Source: a virus. Taken from it: a stretch of 64,000 bases of DNA. Position 1 is the stretch's first letter, and every line of letters begins with the position of its first letter. The notes under the pieces are model-generated. The model did no database searches. It was given only the letters and a program-made list of their open reading frames with translations, and was not told where the DNA came from. Positions 16,211-23,043 of this stretch are shown piece by piece. The DNA lies in the IMG/VR virus record IMGVR_UViG_3300023184_003179, positions 1 through 64,000 of that record. The stretch is one strand, 5' to 3'. The position numbers and the translations under genes were made by a program.

Positions 16211-16573
16211 TCAGTTTTCTTTCTTAAACATAAGACGTTTAAGTTCCATAACTGACCATTGCTCATCTTTACTTAGTTTTGCCACTTCTAAGTCTATAAG
16301 AGATTTTTTTGATAAGGTTATTACTGGATCATCAGCAAGAAAGTTTATATTTATATACCCTTTTTCCCAAAGAGATAACATATCTTGATTGATTGTATTT
16401 ATATGCTCTATGTATAGATCTGGCATAAGTTCTTTAATTTTTGTGGTAAATGAGTATAAGAAAGATCCGTTTGATGAATCAACCCCAACTATCTCTAATC
16501 CACCATTAAGAATCAAATAGTCCATAATCTCTTGATCTTTTGGAATCATATTTTTATCGTCAGGATTAAACAT
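16211..16573 (-). CDS. Hypothetical protein (120 aa)
   Basis: ATG 16573 overlaps the thioredoxin stop by 8 bases; an upstream TTG at 16609 is less likely. The product starts MFNPDDKNMIPKDQEIMDYL, has a beta-rich middle (LEIVGVDSSNGSFLYSF) and an amphipathic C-terminal helix. No recognised domain. Linked translationally to thioredoxin. Confidence 0.65.
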   Translation of the reverse strand: MFNPDDKNMIPKDQEIMDYLILNGGLEIVGVDSSNGSFLYSFTTKIKELMPDLYIEHINTINQDMLSLWEKGYININFLADDPVITLSKKSLIDLEVAKLSKDEQWSVMELKRLMFKKEN

Positions 16574-16844
16574 TCTTTTTAATATCTTTTTTATTAGTAA
16601 TAAACTCAATTAACTTTTCCTTTGTTTGTAATCCAGTTATACGGTTAATTTCCTCACCGTTTTTTATTAGGATAAATGTTGGAACAGATTTTATTTCAAA
16701 CTTTTTAGACAAAGCCATTTCAATTTCGGCATCTATAATTTGAAAAGTGTTTGGAAACATATCTTTTGACAATTCTTCAACAATTGGCCTTACTTTTTTG
16801 CATGGCTGACACCAATCTGCTGTAAAATAGAATACAGTTTTCAT
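16566..16844 (-). CDS. Thioredoxin
   Basis: 92 residues, slightly shorter than standard thioredoxin. Active site WCQPC (C12, C15) and the cis-proline loop SVPTF near residue 54 are present. It would reduce disulfides, and phage thioredoxins can serve ribonucleotide reduction or polymerase processivity; no reductase partner is seen here. Overlaps the SNase gene at its start. Confidence 0.93.
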   Translation of the reverse strand: MKTVFYFTADWCQPCKKVRPIVEELSKDMFPNTFQIIDAEIEMALSKKFEIKSVPTFILIKNGEEINRITGLQTKEKLIEFITNKKDIKKNV

Positions 16845-17248
16845 TTACCAGACTTTAGTCTAGCCTTTTTTAATGCGTCAAAATCTTTAATTTTTGTATC
16901 ACCAAGATATCCCCAAGCATATCCATCATTAATCATTTTATTATTCACTGATTCTGATTCCCCATTAACATACACCCAGCCAAGAATGCGACCATACTTT
17001 TCTGATGAATCCATTTTTTCTGTACGAATAACTACAGACTTAGCATCCTTTAGATGCTTCTTAAGATATTCTTTAGCCTCAAGACCAAGAGCCTTTTCAG
17101 CCTTATCTGTTGTGCGAGATTCTGGTGTATCAATACCTGCAAGTCTTACACGAGATGCAAATAAAATATCAAACCCTAAATCAATAACAACGTCAATGGT
17201 ATCTCCATCAACAACATTTTTTATTTCTTTAACAAAATACTCATACAT
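16841..17248 (-). CDS. Staphylococcal-nuclease-like thermonuclease (SNase)
   Basis: 135 residues with the SNase OB fold signatures: VVDGDTID (D14, D16 for Ca), RVRLAGIDTPE (around 33-43), and KYGRILGWVYV (around 84). This family degrades DNA and RNA. No signal peptide is evident, so it probably acts inside the cell, for example in host nucleic acid breakdown. Confidence 0.93.
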   Translation of the reverse strand: MYEYFVKEIKNVVDGDTIDVVIDLGFDILFASRVRLAGIDTPESRTTDKAEKALGLEAKEYLKKHLKDAKSVVIRTEKMDSSEKYGRILGWVYVNGESESVNNKMINDGYAWGYLGDTKIKDFDALKKARLKSGK

Positions 17249-17502
17249 TAGTAGTCCTTACCTTTCTCTTTATCCTCAATTAGTTTATCTCTTTCATCAA
17301 TAATGCTAATCATAAATGACATCATTTTTTTGTACCCTTCGGCATCATCAATAATCTTATTATAGTGATGACCACAAAACATTAAGTCTCCAGAGATTCC
17401 AGTTACTTTTACTAGTGCTTCTGCTGCACACGAATCACAGCGATCAATAGCACTTAAAGTCCACTCTTTGCTTACAACTTTTTCTGCAATCATTGTATTC
17501 AT
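17248..17502 (-). CDS. DUF7455-like zinc protein
   Basis: 84 residues with CDSCAAEALVKV and LMFCGHHYNKII, the CxxC...CGHH pattern of DUF7455, a short protein found in actinobacteria and their phages. Function unknown; probably binds zinc. Adjacent to SNase with a one-base overlap of stop and start. Confidence 0.8.
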   Translation of the reverse strand: MNTMIAEKVVSKEWTLSAIDRCDSCAAEALVKVTGISGDLMFCGHHYNKIIDDAEGYKKMMSFMISIIDERDKLIEDKEKGKDY

Positions 17503-17511
17503 AGTATACCG

Positions 17512-17685
17512 CTACTTTCTATTATCAGACGAATAAAATCCTGGTGCATTAAACATTACCCCAGGAGCAGACCATTGTCTTTGCATTATGTCATTACAAC
17601 ATGATGGTTCTCTATCTTCACCAAATTCTCTTTTGAATTCTATAGTAGAAGAACACGCATTGCATTTATAATCATATACTGGCAT
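17512..17685 (-). CDS. FmdB-type zinc-ribbon protein (57 aa)
   Basis: ATG 17685 follows TGGAG, which supports this start over the frame start at 17724. The product begins MPVYDYKCNACSSTIEFKRE, the FmdB/CxxC signature. The second cysteine pair is degenerate (CCND instead of CPxC), so the zinc site may be altered. Possible transcriptional regulator; no direct evidence. Confidence 0.8.
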   Translation of the reverse strand: MPVYDYKCNACSSTIEFKREFGEDREPSCCNDIMQRQWSAPGVMFNAPGFYSSDNRK

Positions 17686-17723
17686 ATTTTCTCCATTGTA
17701 ATAACAATACATTAATTGTATCA

Positions 17724-17999
17724 TTATGCTATCTTGTTTGTCAACCTTTCGTGTGTTCTTATTCTATGACAATTTGCACAAACAACTTCACACTTTTCTA
17801 TTTCTTTTTTAATTGCTTTCCATGAAAATCCATCGTGAATCATTCTTGAAATATTATATTTTTTATCTCTTATGTGATCAAAATCTAATATAATATGATT
17901 TTTAATTCCACAATCAAAACAACCAGAATTTTCTTTTATTTTAGCAAGACGAAGTTTATACTCTTGCTTGTTATAATTATCTAACTCTTTGTCAGTCAT
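17724..17999 (-). CDS. HNH endonuclease (91 aa)
   Basis: CFDCG (about 27-31) and CANCH (about 74-78) form the zinc site and LDFDHIRDKK (about 38-47) holds the DH of the HNH motif, followed by RIRTHERL. The enzyme is stand-alone, with no sign of an intron or interrupted gene nearby. It begins 8 bases after TGATATAAT, consistent with a nearly leaderless mRNA, and follows the structured RNA element at 18028-18106. Confidence 0.9.
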   Translation of the reverse strand: MTDKELDNYNKQEYKLRLAKIKENSGCFDCGIKNHIILDFDHIRDKKYNISRMIHDGFSWKAIKKEIEKCEVVCANCHRIRTHERLTNKIA

Positions 18000-18007
18000 T
18001 AAACATA

Positions 18008-18013
18008 ATTATA
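18008..18013 (-). promoter_or_regulatory. Extended -10 promoter for the HNH gene
   Basis: TGATATAAT on the minus strand, then TATGTTTA, then ATG 17999. No ribosome site lies between, so a leaderless transcript is possible. Confidence 0.5.
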
Positions 18014-18027
18014 TCAGCGTGTATAAG

Positions 18028-18106
18028 CCCTACACAGGCATTCCAGGCACGATAGCCAGGGAATATATAGAAAGGTAACTACTCCATCCCAAGGTCCTGT
18101 GTAGGG
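18028..18106 (-). ncRNA. Candidate structured RNA of unknown class
   Basis: The 122-base gap between Hsp20 and HNH has no ORF but a perfect 11-bp inverted repeat, CCCTACACAGG/CCTGTGTAGGG, at 18096-18106 and 18028-18038. Read on the minus strand, the 57 bases inside contain a second hairpin (ATTCC-CT-GGC / GCC-T-GGAAT with loop TATCGT) next to a GGGATGGAGTAG segment. A TATAAT lies just upstream (18116-18121), so a transcript starting near 18109 would begin with this stem. It does not fold as a tRNA and lacks a U-tract after the stem, so it is not a simple terminator. Could be a small RNA or a cis-element for HNH. Confidence 0.55.
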
Positions 18107-18115
18107 ACTATCTAC

Positions 18116-18121
18116 ATTATA
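18116..18121 (-). promoter_or_regulatory. -10 element ahead of the structured RNA
   Basis: Minus strand AGTATAATGTAG overlaps the Hsp20 stop region. The expected start point is 6-9 bases downstream, right before the 11-bp stem of the RNA candidate. No convincing -35. Confidence 0.5.
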
Positions 18122-18535
18122 CTACTTGATCTTAATAGACTTAGGCTTTTTTTCTTCTGGAACAATTCTATCAATATTAATTGTTAGCATGCCATCCCTA
18201 AGTTCAGCACCAGTTACTTCCATATATTCACCAAGAGCAAATGTACGTGTAAATTTACGAGCAGCAATTCCCTTATGAACAACTTCAGCATCTGTTACTT
18301 CTACAAGTTCTCCTTTAATGACAAGAGATCCATTGTCAATAGAAACATCAATGTCTTCTTTTGTAAATCCTGCAACAGCAAGAGATAGGCGATATGTATC
18401 TTCATCTAATTTAAGAAGATCATATGGAGGATATGATTGGTTGTTTGTTTTATATACGTTGTTTAACTGTGTTAGGTTTCTATTAAACCCAATAAAAAAA
18501 GGGTCATTAAAAATGGCCCATGGATCGTTCATCAT
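18122..18535 (-). CDS. Small heat-shock protein Hsp20 (IbpA-like)
   Basis: 137 residues with the alpha-crystallin domain: PPYDLLKLDEDTYRLSLAVA (about 36-55), VSIDNGSLVIKGE (about 64-76), GELR/GAELRDGMLTINI near 109-120. It holds unfolded proteins; Hsp20 genes occur in many phages, notably cyanophages, and are thought to aid virion assembly or stress during infection. Two tandem ATGs (18535, 18532) make the exact start uncertain. Leader contains a hairpin exposing the ribosome site in its loop. Confidence 0.92.
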   Translation of the reverse strand: MMNDPWAIFNDPFFIGFNRNLTQLNNVYKTNNQSYPPYDLLKLDEDTYRLSLAVAGFTKEDIDVSIDNGSLVIKGELVEVTDAEVVHKGIAARKFTRTFALGEYMEVTGAELRDGMLTINIDRIVPEEKKPKSIKIK

Positions 18536-18536
18536 G

Positions 18537-18559
18537 TTATTCCCCTTTCAAGCGAATAA
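18537..18559 (-). promoter_or_regulatory. Hairpin around the Hsp20 ribosome site
   Basis: On the minus strand TTATTC pairs with GAATAA over six bases and the loop holds AAAGGGG, the ribosome site for ATG 18535. A temperature-sensitive leader is a possibility, since such elements often control small heat-shock genes; the stem is short and A/T-rich. Confidence 0.35.
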
Positions 18560-18592
18560 GTTAATGTACCCCCTTTTGGCAGGTACTTAATA

Positions 18593-18598
18593 ATTATA
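18593..18598 (-). promoter_or_regulatory. Extended -10 promoter for Hsp20
   Basis: Minus strand TGATATAAT, about 60 bases upstream of the Hsp20 start, leaving a leader of roughly 50 bases that includes the hairpin at 18537-18559 and a second weak GTACC/GGTAC stem. Confidence 0.55.
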
Positions 18599-18607
18599 TC
18601 ATATAAA

Positions 18608-19306
18608 TTATAAAAGGTTTTCATTTATTTCTTTTAAAATATATTTTTTACCTTTAAAAATATTATAAAAACTATCCAAACTACCTAATTTTGACTGTGA
18701 ATTTGCAAGCAAATGTCCATCAATCATTTTTTGTAGTTTATCTGTCATTACAAATTGTTTAAAATTAATATTCTCTTTAGTGTGAAATCTTAGATAATAC
18801 ATTACATCTTGATTTTTGACAGAAAAAGTATTAAAGTCTTTTTTTAATATAAAAGATAGTTCTAAATTACGAAACCATTTTCCTATATCATATTTACCTG
18901 GCAAAATCATACATCTTTCAGTTATTGCATTTTCTTCAAATATTGGATGTTCGTATGCTGTCATCTCTAGACTTTTTTCATCGGTAAAAAAAATATACTT
19001 ATTAAGATAACTAAAAAATTTTTTTTCCATTGACCTAACTGAAACATGATCATCAAAAAATTTTTGATCATGCATTTCAGAAAAACAAGAATTATTTTCT
19101 ATAGTAAAAGAGTAATTATATAATGACTTTACAGCATATAAGTTTTTTAATGAACCATTAAAAGATGGACAATGATTTACTGCTAATGGAGTTCTATAGT
19201 CATCATCTTTTATTTTTTTTTCATAAAATCTTTTGCTTACTTTTTCTGGCTCTTCTGCTCTTATCCAATCATCTTCAAGACAAGACCAATATACTGTTAT
19301 TGCCAC
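18608..19306 (-). CDS. Hypothetical protein, distant member of the 20375/39261 family
   Basis: GTG 19306 with AAAGGAG upstream; 232 residues. The layout recalls the two DUF6065-like proteins in this window: an early FYEKK/NHCPSFNGSLKNLYAVKS block (like their CMPVLDVLSAGY blocks) and a late FSVKNQDVMYYLRF segment (like GTPMMQIIPF). Similarity is weak and only the arrangement is convincing. No catalytic motif is known. Probably part of the host-interaction set. Confidence 0.6.
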   Translation of the reverse strand: MAITVYWSCLEDDWIRAEEPEKVSKRFYEKKIKDDDYRTPLAVNHCPSFNGSLKNLYAVKSLYNYSFTIENNSCFSEMHDQKFFDDHVSVRSMEKKFFSYLNKYIFFTDEKSLEMTAYEHPIFEENAITERCMILPGKYDIGKWFRNLELSFILKKDFNTFSVKNQDVMYYLRFHTKENINFKQFVMTDKLQKMIDGHLLANSQSKLGSLDSFYNIFKGKKYILKEINENLL

Positions 19307-19339
19307 ACGACGCTCCTTTATCTATAGTTTTATAAAATC

Positions 19340-19411
19340 TAGCCCTACAGAGAATTGAACTCTGCTCACCAAGATGAAAGCCTGGTATCCTGACCACTAG
19401 ACGATAGGGCC
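19340..19411 (-). tRNA. tRNA-Glu (TTC)
   Basis: Minus-strand cloverleaf: acceptor GGCCCTA/TAGGGCT, TCTAGTGGTCAGGA D arm, anticodon stem CCAGG/CTTGG with loop CTTTCAT (anticodon TTC), T stem CAGAG/CTCTG around TTCAATT, discriminator A. CCA not encoded. Confidence 0.95.
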
Positions 19412-19412
19412 T

Positions 19413-19488
19413 TGGAGCGGAAGACGAGACTTGAACTCGCAACAATCTGCTTGGAAGGCAGAAACTCTACCAATTGAGTTACTTCCGC
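19413..19488 (-). tRNA. tRNA-Gly (TCC) with encoded CCA
   Basis: Minus strand: acceptor GCGGAAG/CTTCCGC, D arm ACTCAATTGGTAGAGT, anticodon stem TCTGC/GCAGA with loop CTTCCAA (anticodon TCC), T stem GCGAG/CTCGT, discriminator T followed by an encoded CCA. It lies one base upstream of tRNA-Glu, so the pair is probably processed from one transcript. The other complete tRNAs here do not encode CCA. Confidence 0.95.
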
Positions 19489-19497
19489 AACATTCTT

Positions 19498-20112
19498 TTA
19501 TGGCTTTACCCAAATTCCCAGAAGTTCTTTGAGTTTATTAATTTTTGCACTTAATAAACGAAGATTTCTAAAAGCAACTTCAATTGAAATTTCAGAAAAA
19601 GATTTTCTTTCATCAAAACTTAATGACTCATAACCATCAGTTGTTGTGACTGAAACTGTTGCTCCAACACTTGACTTTGGCTCAATTTCTTTTTCTACAT
19701 TCAATAAACTATTCCCAAGGGTATCTTCATATTTAAATGTATATGCGCTTCCATTAACTGTAGCAGTAGTAGCACTAATAATATTATTATTTTCATCATA
19801 TTCAATTTCTGAACGTGTAATAGGAATGTTTCTATTTACAGCAAAAGTTCCATCTTGAGAGTATGTTGCAGTTCCAGCACCATTCCAATAACCACCACGA
19901 TTTTCACCTGTAACTGGATCGGCAGCCACTTGAAGAACGACTTTCTGTCCACCAAAAGTTCCAGTTTCACACGCTGCACCACATATAATAATGTTTGTAA
20001 CATTGTTGTTTTCATCAAGTACAGCATATGTTGGATCTGCATTTGCAGTTGAAACATTTAGAATTAATAATCCTGAAACAACTAACGTAATAAACTTTAT
20101 TTTATTTTTCAT
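19498..20112 (-). CDS. Secreted protein of unknown function (204 aa)
   Basis: Signal peptide FITLVVSGLLILNVSTANA with a probable cleavage before DPTYAVLDENNNV. The mature part is beta-rich with a CGAAC motif (about 44-48), and a charged C-terminal helix ending SAKINKLKELLGIWVKP, a short lysine-rich helix like the C-terminal end of the S-layer-like protein at 25682. AAGGAG lies before ATG. It could be exported to the cell surface during infection; the function is not known. Confidence 0.75.
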   Translation of the reverse strand: MKNKIKFITLVVSGLLILNVSTANADPTYAVLDENNNVTNIIICGAACETGTFGGQKVVLQVAADPVTGENRGGYWNGAGTATYSQDGTFAVNRNIPITRSEIEYDENNNIISATTATVNGSAYTFKYEDTLGNSLLNVEKEIEPKSSVGATVSVTTTDGYESLSFDERKSFSEISIEVAFRNLRLLSAKINKLKELLGIWVKP

Positions 20113-20114
20113 TA

Positions 20115-20330
20115 TTACTCCTTTATTTTAAATACAACTTGACATGGGTCTCCACCTGATTCCCACTCTTCTTGCTCTTCTTCTGTCATGTATGGATCTC
20201 CATCATGAGTATTGCAGAACGGCTCTGTTATCCATCCCCGCTCAATTCCATTTTCAAGCCAGATGTCAAACTCTTTATTTTCCGACTCTTTGCTTTGAAT
20301 ATTTTTTAATATTTCTTCAAATTCTTCCAT
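20115..20330 (-). CDS. Acidic hypothetical protein (71 aa)
   Basis: Strongly acidic (MEEFEEILKN... EEEQEEWESGGD) with two cysteines in FCNTHDGD and GGDPCQVVFKI. The N-terminal half is a probable helix. The arrangement resembles short proteins of actinophages carrying a C..THDG...E..D.C pattern. Possible metal binding; function unknown. Confidence 0.65.
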   Translation of the reverse strand: MEEFEEILKNIQSKESENKEFDIWLENGIERGWITEPFCNTHDGDPYMTEEEQEEWESGGDPCQVVFKIKE

Positions 20331-20374
20331 ACTATAAGTATATCCATTTCTACAATAATTGTCAAGTTTAAATT

Positions 20375-21061
20375 CTATAAATAAGATTTTGAACTTCTAA
20401 AAATTTTTTTATATCCACTATGAATCTTAGTTGTTAGGATATTTCCTATTTTTTGTGTTTCAAATGCAGTTCCTCTTGTTATTTCACATTTCCAGTCTTC
20501 TCTTTTAAATGGTATTATTTGCATCATTGGAGTTCCTTTTTGAATTATTCCAGAAAAATCTTTTTTTAATACAAATGGAGTATTTATATCTCCATGATAT
20601 GTATCAGAATCAACAATGCCACTATATGAATAAAATGGTAAATTTTTATATCCAAATGGGTGTGTAATTAGTGCAGAGTATCCTGGAGGAGTTTTAATAA
20701 TCCAATTAGTTAAATATTTAAAAATAGATTCTGAGTATCCCTCTGGGATTTCTAATCCATCTACTTTTCCTGCCAGGTGTTGTTCAGCAACTGGTCTGTA
20801 AGTAGCCCATGTTATAAGTGGATTATTTTTATTACTTACAACTTCTATATCAGCATGAAGTGGGATTATATATCCAGCGCTTAAAACATCTAAAACTGGC
20901 ATGCATCTTTTAAATGTAGAAAGAGTAAAATTTTCATTATTTGGATGTTCAAAACTTGATTTTGAGTTTTTCCACCAATCTGGAATTGATTTATTTGCTG
21001 GATATGGTTTTTCACAAAATTCAAAAGTCATTTCGTCTATAGATCTAAATTCTATAATCAT
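20375..21061 (-). CDS. DUF6065-like protein, copy 1
   Basis: 228 residues. Shared blocks with the protein at 39261: PDWWKNSKSS (here 25-34) versus PTWYRNQK; a TFKRCMPVLD block versus TFKLCVPLVD; WIIKTPPGYSALITHPFGY (about 118) versus WIIKTPPGYSTWITHPSQR; GIIQKGTPMMQIIPFKREDW (about 170) versus GIIPEGTPIAQLIPIKRESW. The PPGYS...P core is found in DUF6065 proteins, mainly from phages and cyanobacteria. Function unknown. Confidence 0.75.
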   Translation of the reverse strand: MIIEFRSIDEMTFEFCEKPYPANKSIPDWWKNSKSSFEHPNNENFTLSTFKRCMPVLDVLSAGYIIPLHADIEVVSNKNNPLITWATYRPVAEQHLAGKVDGLEIPEGYSESIFKYLTNWIIKTPPGYSALITHPFGYKNLPFYSYSGIVDSDTYHGDINTPFVLKKDFSGIIQKGTPMMQIIPFKREDWKCEITRGTAFETQKIGNILTTKIHSGYKKIFRSSKSYL

Positions 21062-21076
21062 ATAATAAATATAGCC

Positions 21077-21601
21077 TTAAATGCTTACTACGTCAACTGG
21101 ACCCATGCAAGATGGATTAAATTTAATTGCTGCATTTACTGCAGATACAACCCTATTCCTTGCATTTTTTTGTTTATCTGTTGCATATAAAACTCCGTAT
21201 GCATACTCAGACCCAGAACCCATTGCTAAATAATCAATTGTATATTTAGATAAAGACATATCTACAGAACTATGCTCATATATTTGTCCACGAACAGCAA
21301 TAATTAAACCAAGATCGCCCTCTTTTGATGTATCAACCCAAAAATCATTATAAAATTCTCTAAGTTCTTTAATAAACTTAGTCTGCATAAACTTATCAGT
21401 ATCTTTAATATTTGGAGCAGTTGGCTTAAAATTATAACGAATTCTTTCTCCGTCCATTGACCCAGCATATCCAATTAAATATGGACCAATTTTCCAAACC
21501 TTTGGAGCATCAAGTGCTAAGATTGTTCCATCATCACTAGCCCCACGATCACCAGCCATATATATCTTATCTTCATGGCGAACTACAGCAATACAAGTCA
21601 T
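21077..21601 (-). CDS. HslV/proteasome-beta-like Ntn hydrolase
   Basis: ATG 21601 has GAGGGG nine bases upstream, giving MTCIAVVRHE... After Met removal Thr is residue 1, and counting from it Asp is at 17 (GDRGAS), Lys at 33 (APKVWK) and a GSGS turn at 127-130, exactly the positions of the catalytic Thr1/Asp17/Lys33 and the Gly-Ser-Gly of proteasome beta and HslV subunits. At 174 residues it fits HslV size. It could form an oligomeric ring and would need a partner ATPase, which is not found here. In the accessory region, just downstream of the endolysin. Confidence 0.85.
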   Translation of the reverse strand: MTCIAVVRHEDKIYMAGDRGASDDGTILALDAPKVWKIGPYLIGYAGSMDGERIRYNFKPTAPNIKDTDKFMQTKFIKELREFYNDFWVDTSKEGDLGLIIAVRGQIYEHSSVDMSLSKYTIDYLAMGSGSEYAYGVLYATDKQKNARNRVVSAVNAAIKFNPSCMGPVDVVSI

Positions 21602-21665
21602 CAGAATACCCCTCAAGAATGCGGTATATTTAGTATACCAGCAAAACTTTAAAAGGTCAAGCAGG

Positions 21666-22244
21666 CTATTTTATATTTTGACCGCAAGATGGGCAGGTTT
21701 TTGCTTTATTTTGAGATTTTTTAGCAGTATTTGCTGTGGCAGAGGCTCCAAATTTTGGACGACCAAACCCAACAATTGAGATTAATACTCCAGCCTTATT
21801 TTTCTTATAGGCACGTAGTTGCTTGCAAACCTCTCCGCCATTTCTTTGGCTTCCAGATTTCTTTGAAGATGTATTTCCTTCAATGCACCAAACGGTTCCG
21901 TCTTCATTATCTTTAACAACAATTCCTACGTGAGACACCCTATCAACGCCATCTGAAGGGAAATCAAAATAGGCTATATCTCCTGGCTCTGGATCTGCAA
22001 TGTCTATATCAATCCATGAGTTTGCTTTTTTAAATGCTGTTACTCCTGCTGGAGTATAGACTGTATTAGGAATTTTTACGCCAGCCTCATTACCGCACCA
22101 GTTTACGAAACTTCCGCACCATGGTTGAAAGTTAGCCTTTGTGTAAGCACCATACTTTGTTTCGTTATCTTTAGGACCTTCAATAGTCCCAATTTCTGCT
22201 GTAGCAACTTCAATTAAACGTGCTGCTGTGCCTTGTTCTGCCAT
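21666..22244 (-). CDS. CHAP-domain endolysin
   Basis: 192 residues. Catalytic Cys43 in PWCGSF and His105 in SHVGIVV match a CHAP amidase/peptidase. The C terminus has a short basic linker and a CPSCGQNIK zinc-ribbon-like end that could be a cell-wall binding element. It would cut peptidoglycan at the end of infection. It follows a holin-like and a lipoprotein gene, as in a lysis cassette. Confidence 0.9.
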   Translation of the reverse strand: MAEQGTAARLIEVATAEIGTIEGPKDNETKYGAYTKANFQPWCGSFVNWCGNEAGVKIPNTVYTPAGVTAFKKANSWIDIDIADPEPGDIAYFDFPSDGVDRVSHVGIVVKDNEDGTVWCIEGNTSSKKSGSQRNGGEVCKQLRAYKKNKAGVLISIVGFGRPKFGASATANTAKKSQNKAKTCPSCGQNIK

Positions 22245-22246
22245 TT

Positions 22247-22651
22247 TTATTTATCCCAATTAGTATCTACTGGTTGTTCTTCTGGCATTTGTCCATCTGG
22301 CTTTGCTGCCAAACGTGCTGCTGTTGCATCAATTTCTGATTCTAATTTTTTATCTGCTTGCATATTTTTAGCATCTGTTTCTTTATTTGCTATCTGTGCA
22401 GTCATTACATCTTTGGCACCATCTCTGCCAATCAAGATACCAGCAAGTGTTCCAGTAATAAATGTTGCCACAGATGACAAAACGTTGAAGAACATTTTAT
22501 CGTTTTCTGACACACTGCCAAGTGGTTGAGTTACAAAAACAAGGGCATATAAAATACCCATTGTTGTAAATAATAAAATTGCTCCTAATGTTAGTCCAAG
22601 AAAAAATTTTAATCTTGCTTCTAACTGTTCTGTAGTATATTTTTCTCTCAT
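22247..22651 (-). CDS. Two-helix membrane protein, possible holin
   Basis: 134 residues with two hydrophobic helices (LGLTLGAILLFTTMGILYAL around 19-38 and LSSVATFITGTLAGILIG around 58-75) and a charged C-terminal tail. Directly upstream of the endolysin with a 2-base gap, the usual place for a holin. Long and with a large cytoplasmic tail for a holin, so the assignment is by position. Confidence 0.65.
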   Translation of the reverse strand: MREKYTTEQLEARLKFFLGLTLGAILLFTTMGILYALVFVTQPLGSVSENDKMFFNVLSSVATFITGTLAGILIGRDGAKDVMTAQIANKETDAKNMQADKKLESEIDATAARLAAKPDGQMPEEQPVDTNWDK

Positions 22652-22845
22652 TTTATTGTTACCTCTCTTGGATCATAGCCATAAATATCATCTATGCATT
22701 CTCCATACCCCAAACAAGTTGGTGGGTTACATGACTCTTTATTCCAATTTTCTGGATCTTGACATGTATAACGATAATGATTAGCGCATCCAGTCAAAGA
22801 TAGGGCTAATAGTGATATAACTAGTAGGCTACGAAGGGTTTTCAT
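22648..22845 (-). CDS. Small lipoprotein
   Basis: 65 residues: signal LLVISLLALSLTGC with lipobox LTGC (C19), then a mature peptide with cysteines (RYTCQDPENWNKESC). Similar small lipoproteins with a YRYxCQDPxNW pattern occur next to lysis genes in marine and freshwater phages. Start follows TATAAT by seven bases (leaderless candidate). Role in lysis unproven; no outer membrane is expected for an actinobacterial host. Confidence 0.75.
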   Translation of the reverse strand: MKTLRSLLVISLLALSLTGCANHYRYTCQDPENWNKESCNPPTCLGYGECIDDIYGYDPREVTIK

Positions 22846-22852
22846 AACCTTT

Positions 22853-22858
22853 ATTATA
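22853..22858 (-). promoter_or_regulatory. -10 for the lysis lipoprotein
   Basis: Minus strand AGTATAAT, then AAAGGTT, then ATG 22845. The 7-base spacing is that expected for a leaderless start; AAAGG could also act as a weak ribosome site. Confidence 0.45.
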
Positions 22859-22866
22859 CTATACTA

Positions 22867-23043
22867 TTACTCTTTGTCTTCACGAATGCCAATGGTCATA
22901 AACCATAAGGCAATTGATGCTAAAGTTACATATCCTACTACTGTCTTTGCACTACCCTCTAAAACTACCCACGCTACAAAGAAGCCTAGAAATGTAAAGT
23001 TTTCACTCAGAATCGCCATGATTCTCTTCTTTAACCAGTTCAT
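22867..23043 (-). CDS. 58-residue two-helix membrane protein
   Basis: ATG 23043 (GGAGAAG upstream) to TAA 22867. Product starts MNWLKKRIMAILSENFTFLG and contains FFVAWVVLEGSAKTVVGYVT, followed by a second hydrophobic stretch and a charged end. Very similar small membrane proteins are found in freshwater and marine phages near lysis genes. It overlaps the 838-residue gene by 1 base. Function unknown. Confidence 0.75.
   Translation of the reverse strand: MNWLKKRIMAILSENFTFLGFFVAWVVLEGSAKTVVGYVTLASIALWFMTIGIREDKE

Noticed and set aside
17724-17999. HNH gene as part of a homing intron or IscB/HEARO system
   Set aside because: No interrupted gene surrounds it, the protein lacks RuvC parts, and the RNA nearby is only about 80 bases with no known omega-RNA features.
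22648-22845. Lipoprotein as an o-spanin
   Set aside because: Spanins act on an outer membrane; the inferred actinobacterial host has none, so only 'lipoprotein' is stated.
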